64,000 nt of DNA from Bacteroidales bacterium (lineage in GTDB: Bacteria > Bacteroidota > Bacteroidia > Bacteroidales > Prolixibacteraceae). The notes beneath the pieces are model-generated. The model was given only the letters and a program-made list of their open reading frames with translations, searched no databases and was not told where the DNA came from. The position numbers and the translations under genes are program-made. Shown here piece by piece: positions 46,211 to 54,777 of this stretch (the first letter of the stretch is position 1; every line of letters begins with the position of its first letter). Where the stretch lies: NCBI GenBank assembly GCA_012729335.1, contig JAAYDJ010000028.1, positions 117,491-181,490 of the forward strand, given 5' to 3'.

Positions 46211-47083
46211 TTACGGATCGGGCGGTTGACGATGGAGTGGTCTGCGATTGAGGAGAGCATCTATGTTACGCATCATGTGGCCGTAATGGGAGCCCTCCCA
46301 GAAGACCCGGCGGCATCCGCTGCAGCGGAAGAAATCACTGAATATCGTGGCTGTATCCTCCTTGACTTCCCCACGGACCTCCTCCACGGGCACGCTGACC
46401 AGTTCCCCGTTACAGACCAGGCACCGGGAAAAAGGGTGACACTGCGACCAGAGGTCGAATTTTTGGACCACCTCTTCGAGCTGCGCCCGGGAGGTAGTCG
46501 CCCTGACATAATATCCATGGTCGACATTTCCCGATTTCAGAAGTTCACGGTCGCGGGTGAGGATGATCCGTTTTTCGGCAGCAGCGAGAACAATAATTTC
46601 CTGATCGGGCAGGGTTCCGGCAAAAGAGGTATCGAAACCAAGCATCCTCAGATGGCGGGCCAGCTTCCCCAGGTGTGCATCAGCCATAAACCGGGTGATT
46701 CGCAACGGCTTCCTCCGCACCTTGCTGATCCCGCTGATGTCAAAAGTTTCAAATTCAGGGTATACCGACACCAGGTCGCCTTCCTGCAACCGGCAGGTCA
46801 GGGATTCAGGCGTGCCGTTGACCAGTACCAGGTCGACCGCCGTGTGAGGAACTCCCAGCGACTCAATGGCTTCCCTGATGGTGACCACACCTTTGAATGC
46901 ATATTCGGTCAGCTGCTGCTTCCGCAAAGGTTGCAGAAAATCGTTCAGTTCGGCATAAAACCTGATCCGCACGCTCTTGTAGAAGCCTCCTGTGGTTTTG
47001 CAGGTATGGCCGTCATCCTTACGGCCTGCACATCCGCCTCCGGTGATCCTGCTGCCCGAGACAAGTTGATCCCTGCCCATCAT
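46211..47083 (-). CDS. Mut7-C RNase-domain protein with ubiquitin-like N-terminus
   Basis: A 290-residue protein. Residues about 38-115 form a ThiS/MoaD-like Mut7-C ubiquitin domain (VRIRFYAELNDFL); residues about 130-285 form the Mut7-C PIN-like domain (FMADAHLGKLARHLRMLGFDT, ILTRDRELL) followed by a four-cysteine zinc-ribbon (CLVC, CSGC). The role is presumed RNA cleavage. A -7 element at 47112-47119 supports the start at 47083 or 47080; a GTG at 46972 would omit an odd Cys/Gly-rich 37-residue leader. Confidence 0.85.
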   Translation of the reverse strand: MMGRDQLVSGSRITGGGCAGRKDDGHTCKTTGGFYKSVRIRFYAELNDFLQPLRKQQLTEYAFKGVVTIREAIESLGVPHTAVDLVLVNGTPESLTCRLQEGDLVSVYPEFETFDISGISKVRRKPLRITRFMADAHLGKLARHLRMLGFDTSFAGTLPDQEIIVLAAAEKRIILTRDRELLKSGNVDHGYYVRATTSRAQLEEVVQKFDLWSQCHPFSRCLVCNGELVSVPVEEVRGEVKEDTATIFSDFFRCSGCRRVFWEGSHYGHMMRNIDALLNRRPLHRQPPDP

Positions 47084-47111
47084 TCTGTGACAATTCCTTA
47101 ACTGCTCATTA

Positions 47112-47119
47112 CAAATTTA
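47112..47119 (-). promoter_or_regulatory. -7 element (TAAATTTG) of the Mut7-C gene
   Basis: Minus-strand TAAATTTG fits TAnnTTTG, 29 bases upstream of the ATG. No TTG at the right distance. Confidence 0.4.
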
Positions 47120-47224
47120 ATCCCTTTTGCTTACTTTTACCTCTGATCATTCAGGTTTACTTTGAAACAAAGCACCAAACAAGCTAATCATCAATCATCG
47201 AACGTTTTAACTGATATTACACCC

Positions 47225-48550
47225 ATGAAGATTCCACTTATTTTAAGAAAACATTCCGGCTGGTGGCTGTCTCTGCTGCTTATCGTTTTCACTCTGGCGG
47301 CGGGAGCCCAAACCAAATCACTCCGGAAATCCCCGCCCCTGACCCCTGGCACCCCCGAAAGTGCAGGGATGTCGTCAGAAAGAGTGGCACGCATCGATGT
47401 CATGTTGCAGGAGAAGATCGACAAGGGGGTGATTCCGGGGGCGGTAGCCCTCGTGGCCCGGAATGGCAGGATTGTCTACCACAAAGCTTTCGGCACCAGC
47501 GACACCCCTTCCGGAAAGAAAATGGAAGCCAACGACATCTTCCGGATAGCCTCCCAAACCAAGGCCATAACCTCTACAGCCGTTATGATGCTCTGGGAAG
47601 AGGGGAAGTTCAGTCTCGACGACCCCATCAGCAAATACATCCCGGAGTTTAAAAATCCACGCGTACTGCAGAGTTTCAGGTACAGCGACACCAGCTACAC
47701 CACCATTCCGGCGGTCAGGGAAATCACCATCCGTCACCTGCTCACACACACTTCGGGCATCGGATATGGGGCCATCGACGGGGACGAACGGTTCCGGCTG
47801 ATTTTTGGGAAAGCAGGGATCATCGACGCCTTCACCACGGAAAATGAATTGATTGCCGACAATGTAAAAAAGCTGGCGCGCATGCCCCTGCACCACCAGC
47901 CAGGAGAGAAATACACCTATGGGGAGGGCCTCGACGTACTGGGCTATTTCATAGAGATCATGTCGGGGATCCCCTTTGACCAGTTTCTCAGAACCCGTCT
48001 GTTTGATCCCCTGGGGATGAACGACACCTGGTTTTACCTCCCGCAGGAGAAAGCAGGCCGGTTGGTGAAGGTACAGGTTCCCGACGGGAATGGAAGCTGG
48101 AAACCTATGGAGGCAGCGGCCTTCTTCGACCCCGGTTATCCTGTGAGCGGGGCCCGCACCTTTTTCTCAGGGGGAGCTGGTCTCTCCAGTACCGCCAGGG
48201 ATTATGCCACTTTCCTCCAGATGTACCTGAACGGAGGTGAGCTCAACGGGGTGAGGATTCTCAGCCGCACCACAGTGGAGACCATCCTGGCTAACCAGGT
48301 GGGGGATCTTTTCCAGAGTCCTGACAGGTATTACGGACTGGCCTTCGGGGTGCTCACGGCAGCCGGGGAAGCCAAAGGCGGAAAAGGAAGTGAAGGGCTC
48401 TTTGACTGGGGAGGCTATTTCAATACCCAGTATTTTGCCGACCCTGTCGAGAAAACCATCGGCATCCTGATGAAGCAAACCCAAGGCACCTCCGGCGACG
48501 ATACCGAAATGAAATTCAGGCTCCTCATCGGGCAGGCCATCGACGACTGA
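47225..48550 (+). CDS. Exported serine hydrolase (beta-lactamase/EstB family)
   Basis: A 441-residue secreted protein starting at ATG 47225, which gives a signal peptide (WWLSLLLIVFTLAAGAQ); a longer frame from a TTG is not needed. The catalytic SxxK is SQTK in FRIASQTKAITS; the second motif is YTYGEG and the C-terminal part has GLFDWGGYFNTQYF in place of the usual KTG/HTG. Family members are esterases, D-amino-acid or beta-lactam hydrolases. Its convergent neighbour ends one base away. Confidence 0.85.
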   Translation: MKIPLILRKHSGWWLSLLLIVFTLAAGAQTKSLRKSPPLTPGTPESAGMSSERVARIDVMLQEKIDKGVIPGAVALVARNGRIVYHKAFGTSDTPSGKKMEANDIFRIASQTKAITSTAVMMLWEEGKFSLDDPISKYIPEFKNPRVLQSFRYSDTSYTTIPAVREITIRHLLTHTSGIGYGAIDGDERFRLIFGKAGIIDAFTTENELIADNVKKLARMPLHHQPGEKYTYGEGLDVLGYFIEIMSGIPFDQFLRTRLFDPLGMNDTWFYLPQEKAGRLVKVQVPDGNGSWKPMEAAAFFDPGYPVSGARTFFSGGAGLSSTARDYATFLQMYLNGGELNGVRILSRTTVETILANQVGDLFQSPDRYYGLAFGVLTAAGEAKGGKGSEGLFDWGGYFNTQYFADPVEKTIGILMKQTQGTSGDDTEMKFRLLIGQAIDD

Positions 48551-48551
48551 A

Positions 48552-49307
48552 TTAAACTCCTTTCCGGCTGAAAACCACCAGGGGCAAATGGTCTCCGGTA
48601 TAGGGGCGTTTGTCGAAATCTCCGAACAACTCAATCTCCTGGAGCCCGGCAATGTCCATGAGCTGGACCAGGTCCTCCCTGCCGATGCCCAGCAGGTCGG
48701 TTTTGTTTTCGATGACTTCACCTGTAGACTTCACTGTCAGCCGGGTCAGAAAAGCAATTTCGCGGCTCCCCGGGAGAAATTCATACATCCGCTCGAATGT
48801 CACCTCCTCCCTGTCGATCAGGGGAAGGGAAGTGATTTTCTCCCTGAAGATGTAATCGTAGTCGAGCATCTGGAGGATAAGCCTGCCGCCCGGTTTCAGC
48901 ACAGCGCGCACGCTGCTGAAGAAGTCGCGCATCTGCATGGGATTAAGGAGGTGGACCAGGGTATTGCCGAGACAGACCACCAGGTCGAACTTGTTGCGGC
49001 CGAAGAGGCGGGCAATGTGCAGCATGTTGGCCTTGCGGTACAGGATCCTCTCGTGGCTTCTGTTGGTCCGGGCCTGGTTCAGCAAAGCGTCATTAAGGTC
49101 GATGCCGGTCACCAGGGCTCCCCGATCTGCCAGTCCGGCCGCCAGCTCCCCGGTGCCGCAGCCCACGTCGAGAATCGTCTTCCCCTCCAGAGGTTCCGCA
49201 GCCCCGGCAATGCAATCCAGCTGGGCTTGGTTCTGCGGGAATATCACCGGATAATAACCGGCAATAGATCCGTAAAACCGGTCGTGTTCACTTTCTGTCC
49301 GTAACAT
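48552..49307 (-). CDS. SAM-dependent class I methyltransferase
   Basis: A 251-residue methyltransferase with motif I ILDVGCGTGELAAGL, VTGIDLNDALL and FDLVVCLGNTLVHL. Substrate unknown. It follows the ADP-forming synthetase gene after 5 bases on the same strand and is probably cotranscribed. Confidence 0.85.
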   Translation of the reverse strand: MLRTESEHDRFYGSIAGYYPVIFPQNQAQLDCIAGAAEPLEGKTILDVGCGTGELAAGLADRGALVTGIDLNDALLNQARTNRSHERILYRKANMLHIARLFGRNKFDLVVCLGNTLVHLLNPMQMRDFFSSVRAVLKPGGRLILQMLDYDYIFREKITSLPLIDREEVTFERMYEFLPGSREIAFLTRLTVKSTGEVIENKTDLLGIGREDLVQLMDIAGLQEIELFGDFDKRPYTGDHLPLVVFSRKGV

Positions 49308-49312
49308 AATCT

Positions 49313-51370
49313 CTATTTTTCTATGCGTATCCGGGCGTCAACCGCCAGTATGGTGGCGTTGTTGCCCAGCAGCGGGTTGATATCGAGTTCTTTGATTTCT
49401 GTGGCAAACCTCAGGAGACTGGAGAGGGCGACGATGATTTTCACGAACTTGCGGATGTCGACGCCGCTTTTCCCCCGGTATCCCTTCAGAATATTGTATG
49501 ATCTGAGGTTGCGCACCATGGAGAATGCCTCATCGGGGGTCAGCGGCGCGAGCCCGGAGGTGAAGTCCTTCATCACCTCCACGTAGATGCCCCCGAGGCC
49601 GCAAAGAATGACATGCCCGAAAGTGGGCTCGTACTTGGCGCCGATGAACAGCTCTGTCCCGAAGGCCATCTGGGCCAGGAGCACCGCCGTGGCCCCTTCG
49701 ATCCTCATGAGATGGCTGAATTCCTTGGCCACGCTCTCCTCGTTTCTGACGTTGAGAACCACCCCTCCCACATCGGTTTTGTGCACGGGCCCCACCACTT
49801 TCATCACCAGGGGAAAGCCGATGTCACGCGCGGCGGTCAGGGCCTCCTCCGAAGTGGTGACCACCAACTCTTTTACGGCCGGAATCCCGGCAGCACTGAA
49901 GAGCTTGTGGATCACCGCCGGTGGCTGATACCCCGGTTCCGCCTGGTCAATGATCCTGCGTATCCCGGCCACATCAACCCCTTCCAGGAAAATGGAGCGG
50001 TCGGAGGGTGCCGGCGTATTCATGATTTTGGTCAGGGCCCGCCCCAGCAACACCTCATCGGGAAAGTTCACATGCCCCAGCGATAGAAACTGGGTCACCT
50101 CCTCCTTCACGTCGATCACCGAAGGCAGAATGGGATAAATGGGTTTGGTGCACTCCCCTGTTTTCTCAGCCAGAAGGTGGTAAACCTCCCTGACCGGTAC
50201 CAGACCGTTGCTCCCGAAGATCACCGCCATGCCATCCACCTGGAAATCCTTTTCACACGCATCAATGATGGATTTTAGCTGGTCTGCGGTTCCCGTAGCC
50301 AGAAAATCGATGGGATTTTCGACCGAGGAGCCGGGGAAAAGCTTCGCTTTAAGGGCTGTTTTGGCCGGGGAATCCTCAATGACCGGAATCTTCAGTCCTC
50401 CGTCTTCCAAAGCATCGGTAAGCATGACGCCCGGTCCGCCGGCATGGGTGATGATGGCCATACGGGGTCCTTTCAGCTCCTTGCAGAGAAAGACATTGGC
50501 CACGGTGACGAGTTCCTCGCGGCCGTAACACCTGACGATCCCTGCCTTCCGGAAGAGGGCCTCCACGGCGGCATCGCTGCTTACCAAAGCTCCGGTATGG
50601 CTGGAGGCCGCCCGGCTTCCGGCCGAGGAACTCCCCGCCTTTATGGCCGCAATCCGGCATCCCTTGCGGATGAGCGAAGCCGCATGCGCCAGCAGCTTGT
50701 CGGGATTGCGGATCGTCTCCAGATAAAGCAGCTTCACCCGGGAACTCCGCTCCGGATCAAAACTCTCATCCATATAGGCCAGCACATCCTCCACACCCGT
50801 CTGGGCACTGTTGCCCACCGACCAGACACTCGAAAAACGCAAACCCTTGGGAATACCCGCCTCCATGATAAAGACGGCCGTCGCCCCCGATCCCGAAATG
50901 AAATCACACCCCTGTGGCCATAAGGGCGGAATCGGCGTGGTGAACACACTTGTATGCACAGGATTCATAATCCCGATACAATTGGGGCCGATCAGGGTTC
51001 CCTCCACCCCATCTGCGATGCGAACCATTTGTTCCTCCAGGCGTTTCCCCTCATCCCCCATCTCGCTGAAACCCGCCGAAATCACAATGAACGCCCGGGT
51101 GTTCTTGTCACGTGCCAGCACCTCCATCGCCGGAGGGCATGCCACCGCCGGTATGGCCAGAATGGCCAGGTCCACCTCGGGCAAATCCTCCACTGAAGCC
51201 ACGGCAGGAAAACCCTGCACCTCCTTCTCCCGCGGATTCACCACAAATAAACGCCCCGCAAACCGGTGGTCGGTCAGGTTTTTAATCAGTTTTCCACCCG
51301 GCTTGCCCAGATGGTTCGATCCTCCCACCACCGCGATGCTTCCGGGATTCAGCAGTTTCTCATGTATCAT
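49313..51370 (-). CDS. ADP-forming acetyl/acyl-CoA synthetase, fused alpha-beta
   Basis: A 685-residue protein with an N-terminal CoA-binding Rossmann domain (NPGSIAVVGGSNHLGKPGG), the succinyl-CoA-ligase-like flavodoxin domain (AIITHAGGPGVMLTDALE) and a C-terminal ATP-grasp domain from about 460 (PAVIHKLFSAAGIP; FPLVMKVVGPVHKTDVGGV). It converts acyl-CoA, ADP and phosphate to acid, CoA and ATP. In amino-acid-fermenting archaea and bacteria it captures energy from CoA esters made by 2-oxoacid ferredoxin oxidoreductases, so it complements the locus at 33826-36614. Confidence 0.9.
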   Translation of the reverse strand: MIHEKLLNPGSIAVVGGSNHLGKPGGKLIKNLTDHRFAGRLFVVNPREKEVQGFPAVASVEDLPEVDLAILAIPAVACPPAMEVLARDKNTRAFIVISAGFSEMGDEGKRLEEQMVRIADGVEGTLIGPNCIGIMNPVHTSVFTTPIPPLWPQGCDFISGSGATAVFIMEAGIPKGLRFSSVWSVGNSAQTGVEDVLAYMDESFDPERSSRVKLLYLETIRNPDKLLAHAASLIRKGCRIAAIKAGSSSAGSRAASSHTGALVSSDAAVEALFRKAGIVRCYGREELVTVANVFLCKELKGPRMAIITHAGGPGVMLTDALEDGGLKIPVIEDSPAKTALKAKLFPGSSVENPIDFLATGTADQLKSIIDACEKDFQVDGMAVIFGSNGLVPVREVYHLLAEKTGECTKPIYPILPSVIDVKEEVTQFLSLGHVNFPDEVLLGRALTKIMNTPAPSDRSIFLEGVDVAGIRRIIDQAEPGYQPPAVIHKLFSAAGIPAVKELVVTTSEEALTAARDIGFPLVMKVVGPVHKTDVGGVVLNVRNEESVAKEFSHLMRIEGATAVLLAQMAFGTELFIGAKYEPTFGHVILCGLGGIYVEVMKDFTSGLAPLTPDEAFSMVRNLRSYNILKGYRGKSGVDIRKFVKIIVALSSLLRFATEIKELDINPLLGNNATILAVDARIRIEK

Positions 51371-51503
51371 ATCGTTGCCTCTTACAGAGATCTAAATTAG
51401 TGAAAAGTTTACAGCTTATCCTGACATTTGGCAGGGTATGCCAAATTCGGCCCCGGGAGCACCCAAGTGAATGCGGAATCGCTACCTTTACTTTTTTTCA
51501 GGT

Positions 51504-52301
51504 ATGCTTCAGAAAATCGTGGTCTTCACAACCCTGGAAGAGAGTGACATCCCCCTGATGGTGTGCGGGGTCAGGGTAGCGTCTGTATTCCGGAAGGAAC
51601 TTTGCCTTTTTTATCAGGCTGCAGGAGCGGCGCATTCCCTTGACATCGACCGCCAGCTGGAAGAGTACCGGAGGCGGCTTCACCGGGAGTGGCCGGCCCT
51701 GCCGGTATCGGTTATCGTGGCTCCTTTCCGGGGAGAACGACTGGCCACCACCCTGGCCGATGAACATGAAGCCGTCATGCTCATCGCCGGAGCCTCGCGC
51801 TTCCGCCAGCTCTCCCGTGCACTCCATTCCAGCCCCGTTCCCTTTCTCTTCGTAAATGAGAAGACTCCTTTTCATTCCGATTTCCGGAAGATTGTATTTC
51901 CTGTGGACCTCAGGGCACAAAACAAGGATGCCATGAAATGGGCACTGTGGTTCGGAAAACATAACCAGAGTGAAATCGTGGCCATCGGGGCCAATGACCC
52001 TCTGAAACAAGACCGGCAGCAGGTGACCTCGCTTCTGGCCGCACTCAAAAATCTGCTTACCCGCGCCGGCGTGGCCCATAAAATCTACAAGGGAAACCGC
52101 AGCAGCCTATCGGTCCACAATGAAGGACTTGCTGCAGCCCAGCAGGTGGAAGCCGGCCTCTTCCTGTTGCTGGGGAGTTCCACGGTGACTCTCCTGGATC
52201 TGCTTCTGGGCCTCCCCGAAGAGAAAATCGTCAAACATGCAGGAAACATCCCCGTCCTGGTGGTCAATCCCCGCAGGGAAACCTACCTGGTATGCGAATA
52301 A
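51504..52301 (+). CDS. Universal-stress-protein-like tandem protein
   Basis: A 265-residue cytoplasmic protein that looks like two UspA-like alpha/beta halves: MLQKIVVFTTLEESDIPLM at the start and FRKIVFPVDL near 130, each beginning a strand after which helices follow; the second half ends in LLLGSSTVTLLDLLLG and HAGNIPVLVVNPR, the usual USP ending. The ATP-binding G-x2-G-x9-G pattern is incomplete. Start ATG 51504 chosen over an upstream in-frame codon. Role in stress response inferred only. Confidence 0.65.
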   Translation: MLQKIVVFTTLEESDIPLMVCGVRVASVFRKELCLFYQAAGAAHSLDIDRQLEEYRRRLHREWPALPVSVIVAPFRGERLATTLADEHEAVMLIAGASRFRQLSRALHSSPVPFLFVNEKTPFHSDFRKIVFPVDLRAQNKDAMKWALWFGKHNQSEIVAIGANDPLKQDRQQVTSLLAALKNLLTRAGVAHKIYKGNRSSLSVHNEGLAAAQQVEAGLFLLLGSSTVTLLDLLLGLPEEKIVKHAGNIPVLVVNPRRETYLVCE

Positions 52302-52357
52302 CACGGAGGCGAAGATGAAAACCAACCGAAATTGAATGGAGAGGCGCAATGTAAGGA

Positions 52358-52418
52358 CAGGTGCAGGTGAGTGGGCAGGTGCAGGTGAGTGGGCAGGTGC
52401 AGGTAAATGGGCAGGTGC
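52358..52418 (+). repeat. Three and a third 18-bp tandem repeats
   Basis: Units CAGGTGCAGGTGAGTGGG start at 52358, 52376 and 52394 (the third with TAAAT for TGAGT) and a partial unit follows. It lies between the USP-like gene and the promoter of the next gene. Confidence 0.85.
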
Positions 52419-52487
52419 GATTAATTGGGATCGTACGAGTGTAAGGAGAGGCGCCCATACTTCAGGAGGCCAGGATGGAATTCCGGG

Positions 52488-52517
52488 TTGTGGTTAAGAT
52501 CACATTTGTTATTTTTG
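52488..52517 (+). promoter_or_regulatory. Bacteroidota-type promoter (TTG-N19-TATTTTTG)
   Basis: TTG at 52488-52490, 19 bases, TATTTTTG at 52510-52517. It fits the -33/-7 consensus and places the transcript start near 52524, which rules out the in-frame ATG at 52475 and fixes the start at 52538. Confidence 0.75.
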
Positions 52518-52537
52518 CAGGAGTTTGCCGTATTTTT

Positions 52538-53509
52538 ATGAGAAATATTCTGATGGTTTTTCTTCTGGCAGTCTCTCTGACGGGGATTGCCCAGAAGCCA
52601 CAAATCCGGTTCACGTTAGAGGGGGTGGGTGACAACCGCGAATTCCACAACGGGAAATCGCGGCCCCAAACCATCCTGGGAACCCTGGGGAGTTTCCGGG
52701 CAGGGACTACCCTCGACGGCCATTCCCTCTTTGCCGGCATCAGCCACCTCTTTGAGTTCGGCAGTGAAATCGGGTTTCACCAACCCCGGCTCATCCTCTA
52801 CTATGGGTATGACGGCAAGGGAAGGGAGTTCCGGTTCGGCTCCTTTCCCCGCCGTGAAACCGTCGACTTCCCCCTGGCTATGCTGGCCGATACTCTTCTG
52901 GTTTACCGCCCCCAGATCGAGGGACTCTCCGGAAAACTCTACGGAGATTGGGGATACCAGATGGCTTTTGTCGACTGGACAGGCAGGCAGACCGAAACCG
53001 TCAGGGAAGCTTTCATGGCAGGCACTTCCGGAGAACTGAAATTCAGGAACTGGTTTCTGCGCAACTACCTTCTCCTCGACCACCTCGCCCACACCTCTCC
53101 GAGAATCCCCGGGCAACATATCAAAGACCACCTGGGATACGGAGTCCTGACAGGTGTCAGGATGGGCGGAAGTACCCCCCTTACAGCCACACTCATGGGA
53201 GGAGTGCTCTCCTCCATTTACCGCGAAAGATCAGTGACCGACGGCTTTAATGCCGCCTATAGCTTCCACTTCGAAGGAAACAGCCGCTACCGGAACCTCG
53301 GACTGCAAACCACCCTTCACAGCGGAGATCCCCTGCAATTCGCCCATGGCGACCCCTTTTATCAATTCGGGAATTACCTCCGCACCGACGCCGTCTGGTA
53401 TTTTATTAACCACAAAAACATCAAAGGACGCTTTAACTGGTCCCTCCATTGGGTCGACTTTGACATCCTCGACCAATCCCAGCAACTGACCATCCTCTGC
53501 TCCTTTTAA
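52538..53509 (+). CDS. Exported beta-barrel-like protein, family not recognised
   Basis: A 323-residue protein with a signal peptide (RNILMVFLLAVSLTGIAQ) then a chain of amphipathic, aromatic-rich strands (FEFGSEIGFHQPRLILYYGYDG; YGVLTGVRMGG; RFNWSLHWVDFDIL) ending in an aromatic residue (ILCSF). The pattern is that of an outer-membrane barrel or large beta-sandwich. I do not recognise a family. It has its own promoter; the next gene also has one, so it is probably monocistronic. Confidence 0.65.
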   Translation: MRNILMVFLLAVSLTGIAQKPQIRFTLEGVGDNREFHNGKSRPQTILGTLGSFRAGTTLDGHSLFAGISHLFEFGSEIGFHQPRLILYYGYDGKGREFRFGSFPRRETVDFPLAMLADTLLVYRPQIEGLSGKLYGDWGYQMAFVDWTGRQTETVREAFMAGTSGELKFRNWFLRNYLLLDHLAHTSPRIPGQHIKDHLGYGVLTGVRMGGSTPLTATLMGGVLSSIYRERSVTDGFNAAYSFHFEGNSRYRNLGLQTTLHSGDPLQFAHGDPFYQFGNYLRTDAVWYFINHKNIKGRFNWSLHWVDFDILDQSQQLTILCSF

Positions 53510-53602
53510 CAGCGCAATCCACCCACCACCGGTAATCCCATTTTTTTTACTTCACCCTTAAAAAAGTACATAACATACATTTAATTTATAATTGCTTTTC
53601 CA

Positions 53603-53610
53603 TAACTTTG
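53603..53610 (+). promoter_or_regulatory. -7 element (TAACTTTG)
   Basis: TAACTTTG fits TAnnTTTG and lies 20 bases before the GTG start of the YiiX-like gene. The -33 position reads TTA. Confidence 0.45.
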
Positions 53611-53629
53611 GTGGAGAAATCACCCTTCT

Positions 53630-54268
53630 GTGCGATCCCATCCATTTATCCTGACGGTTCTGGTTATTCTGATTTCCGGATTAACATCCGGGGATTCAGC
53701 GCAATGGCCACATCAGGAAGCCTGCCGGACTTTTTCTATGGAGGAGCTTTGTGACGGGGACCTGGTTTTCAGGCGGGGTCGCTCTCCCGAGAGTCATGCG
53801 GTTTTAATCGGCAGTCCGGGAAACGCCTTTTCCCATGTAGGGATGGTCGTCAGGGAGCAAGGACAGGCATGGGTGATCCATGCTGTTCCGGGTGAAAACG
53901 GGAACGGACCTGATTTCATCCGCAGGGAAAGCCTCGCTGAGTTTCTGGCCTTCAAAAAAGCTTCCCGGTTTGCTGTGTACCGGGCCGACTTCCCCGACAG
54001 TATCAGAACCCGGGCAGCTGATGCGGCTTTATCCTTTTTCAGGGAACAAAGGCTCTTTGACAACAGGTACGACCTGGAGACCGACGACAGGCTTTATTGC
54101 ACCGAACTGGTGCTGAAAGCCTTCGGACAAGCCAATGCGGCATTGACCGGCTTGGGTATGACGGAACTTGACCTGGTTTTCGGCAAGATCTCCCTGCTCT
54201 TTCCCGGGAATCTCATCGAAAACCCGCATTTTCACCTCATCGCTTTGCAATTAAATTCTGAACCTTAA
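53630..54268 (+). CDS. YiiX/YebB-like NlpC/P60-fold cysteine hydrolase, exported
   Basis: A 212-residue secreted protein starting at GTG 53630, with signal peptide (HPFILTVLVILISGLTSG). It has the permuted papain-like order of YiiX: GDLVFRRG, catalytic His69 in FSHVGMVV, YDLETDDRLYCTELV with catalytic Cys157. Enzymes of this group cleave peptidoglycan peptides or lipid-linked amides. The -7 element 20 bases upstream supports the GTG start. It lies 19 bases before the DUF4878 gene. Confidence 0.85.
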   Translation: MRSHPFILTVLVILISGLTSGDSAQWPHQEACRTFSMEELCDGDLVFRRGRSPESHAVLIGSPGNAFSHVGMVVREQGQAWVIHAVPGENGNGPDFIRRESLAEFLAFKKASRFAVYRADFPDSIRTRAADAALSFFREQRLFDNRYDLETDDRLYCTELVLKAFGQANAALTGLGMTELDLVFGKISLLFPGNLIENPHFHLIALQLNSEP

Positions 54269-54287
54269 CTATTTAATATTAAAACAA

Positions 54288-54713
54288 ATGAAAAAGCAAG
54301 GTATTGTAATCGTGTTTTCTATTGTGCTGGCTTTGGCCATGATCTCCTGCGGCGGGAACAAACCGGGGGGCAATACGCCTTCAAAAACCGTGGAAAAGCT
54401 CTTCAAGTATGTCATCGACAAAGACTATGACAATGCGGTCACCCTTTATGCCAATAAAGACGGGAAGGCCCTTGACGAGGAAGAGGTTGCCAAGGTAAAG
54501 GCCCTTTTGCCGATGGTGGTAAAAGTCTATGAAAAGGATGGCGGACTTAAGTCGGTCAAGGTGACCAAGGAGACCATCACCGAAGATGGGCTCAAGGCCA
54601 CGGTGGACATTGTCCAGAGTTATGGCAACGGAAAAGAGGAGGAAAACAGCATCGACCTGGTGAAAATTGAAGGAGACTGGTATGTGCTGGTCAGTAACAA
54701 TATGGTAGACTGA
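54288..54713 (+). CDS. DUF4878 lipoprotein
   Basis: A 141-residue lipoprotein (lipobox AMISC, Cys21) with one NTF2-like DUF4878 domain: TVEKLFKYVIDKDYDNAVTLY, VKVTKETITEDGLKATVDI and VKIEGDWYVLV. Function unknown. It is probably co-transcribed with the YiiX-like hydrolase. Confidence 0.85.
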   Translation: MKKQGIVIVFSIVLALAMISCGGNKPGGNTPSKTVEKLFKYVIDKDYDNAVTLYANKDGKALDEEEVAKVKALLPMVVKVYEKDGGLKSVKVTKETITEDGLKATVDIVQSYGNGKEEENSIDLVKIEGDWYVLVSNNMVD

Positions 54714-54733
54714 CCGCTCCTGAACCCAGGCAG

Positions 54734-54770
54734 GTCCCCGTTTCCGCCTTTCATCAACGGAAACGGGGAC
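54734..54770. terminator. Bidirectional hairpin between convergent genes
   Basis: GTCCCCGTTTCCG (54734-54746) pairs perfectly with CGGAAACGGGGAC (54758-54770). There is no long T run, so it may be a weak terminator or a barrier serving both flanking genes. Confidence 0.6.
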
Positions 54771-54777
54771 TCCCGGT

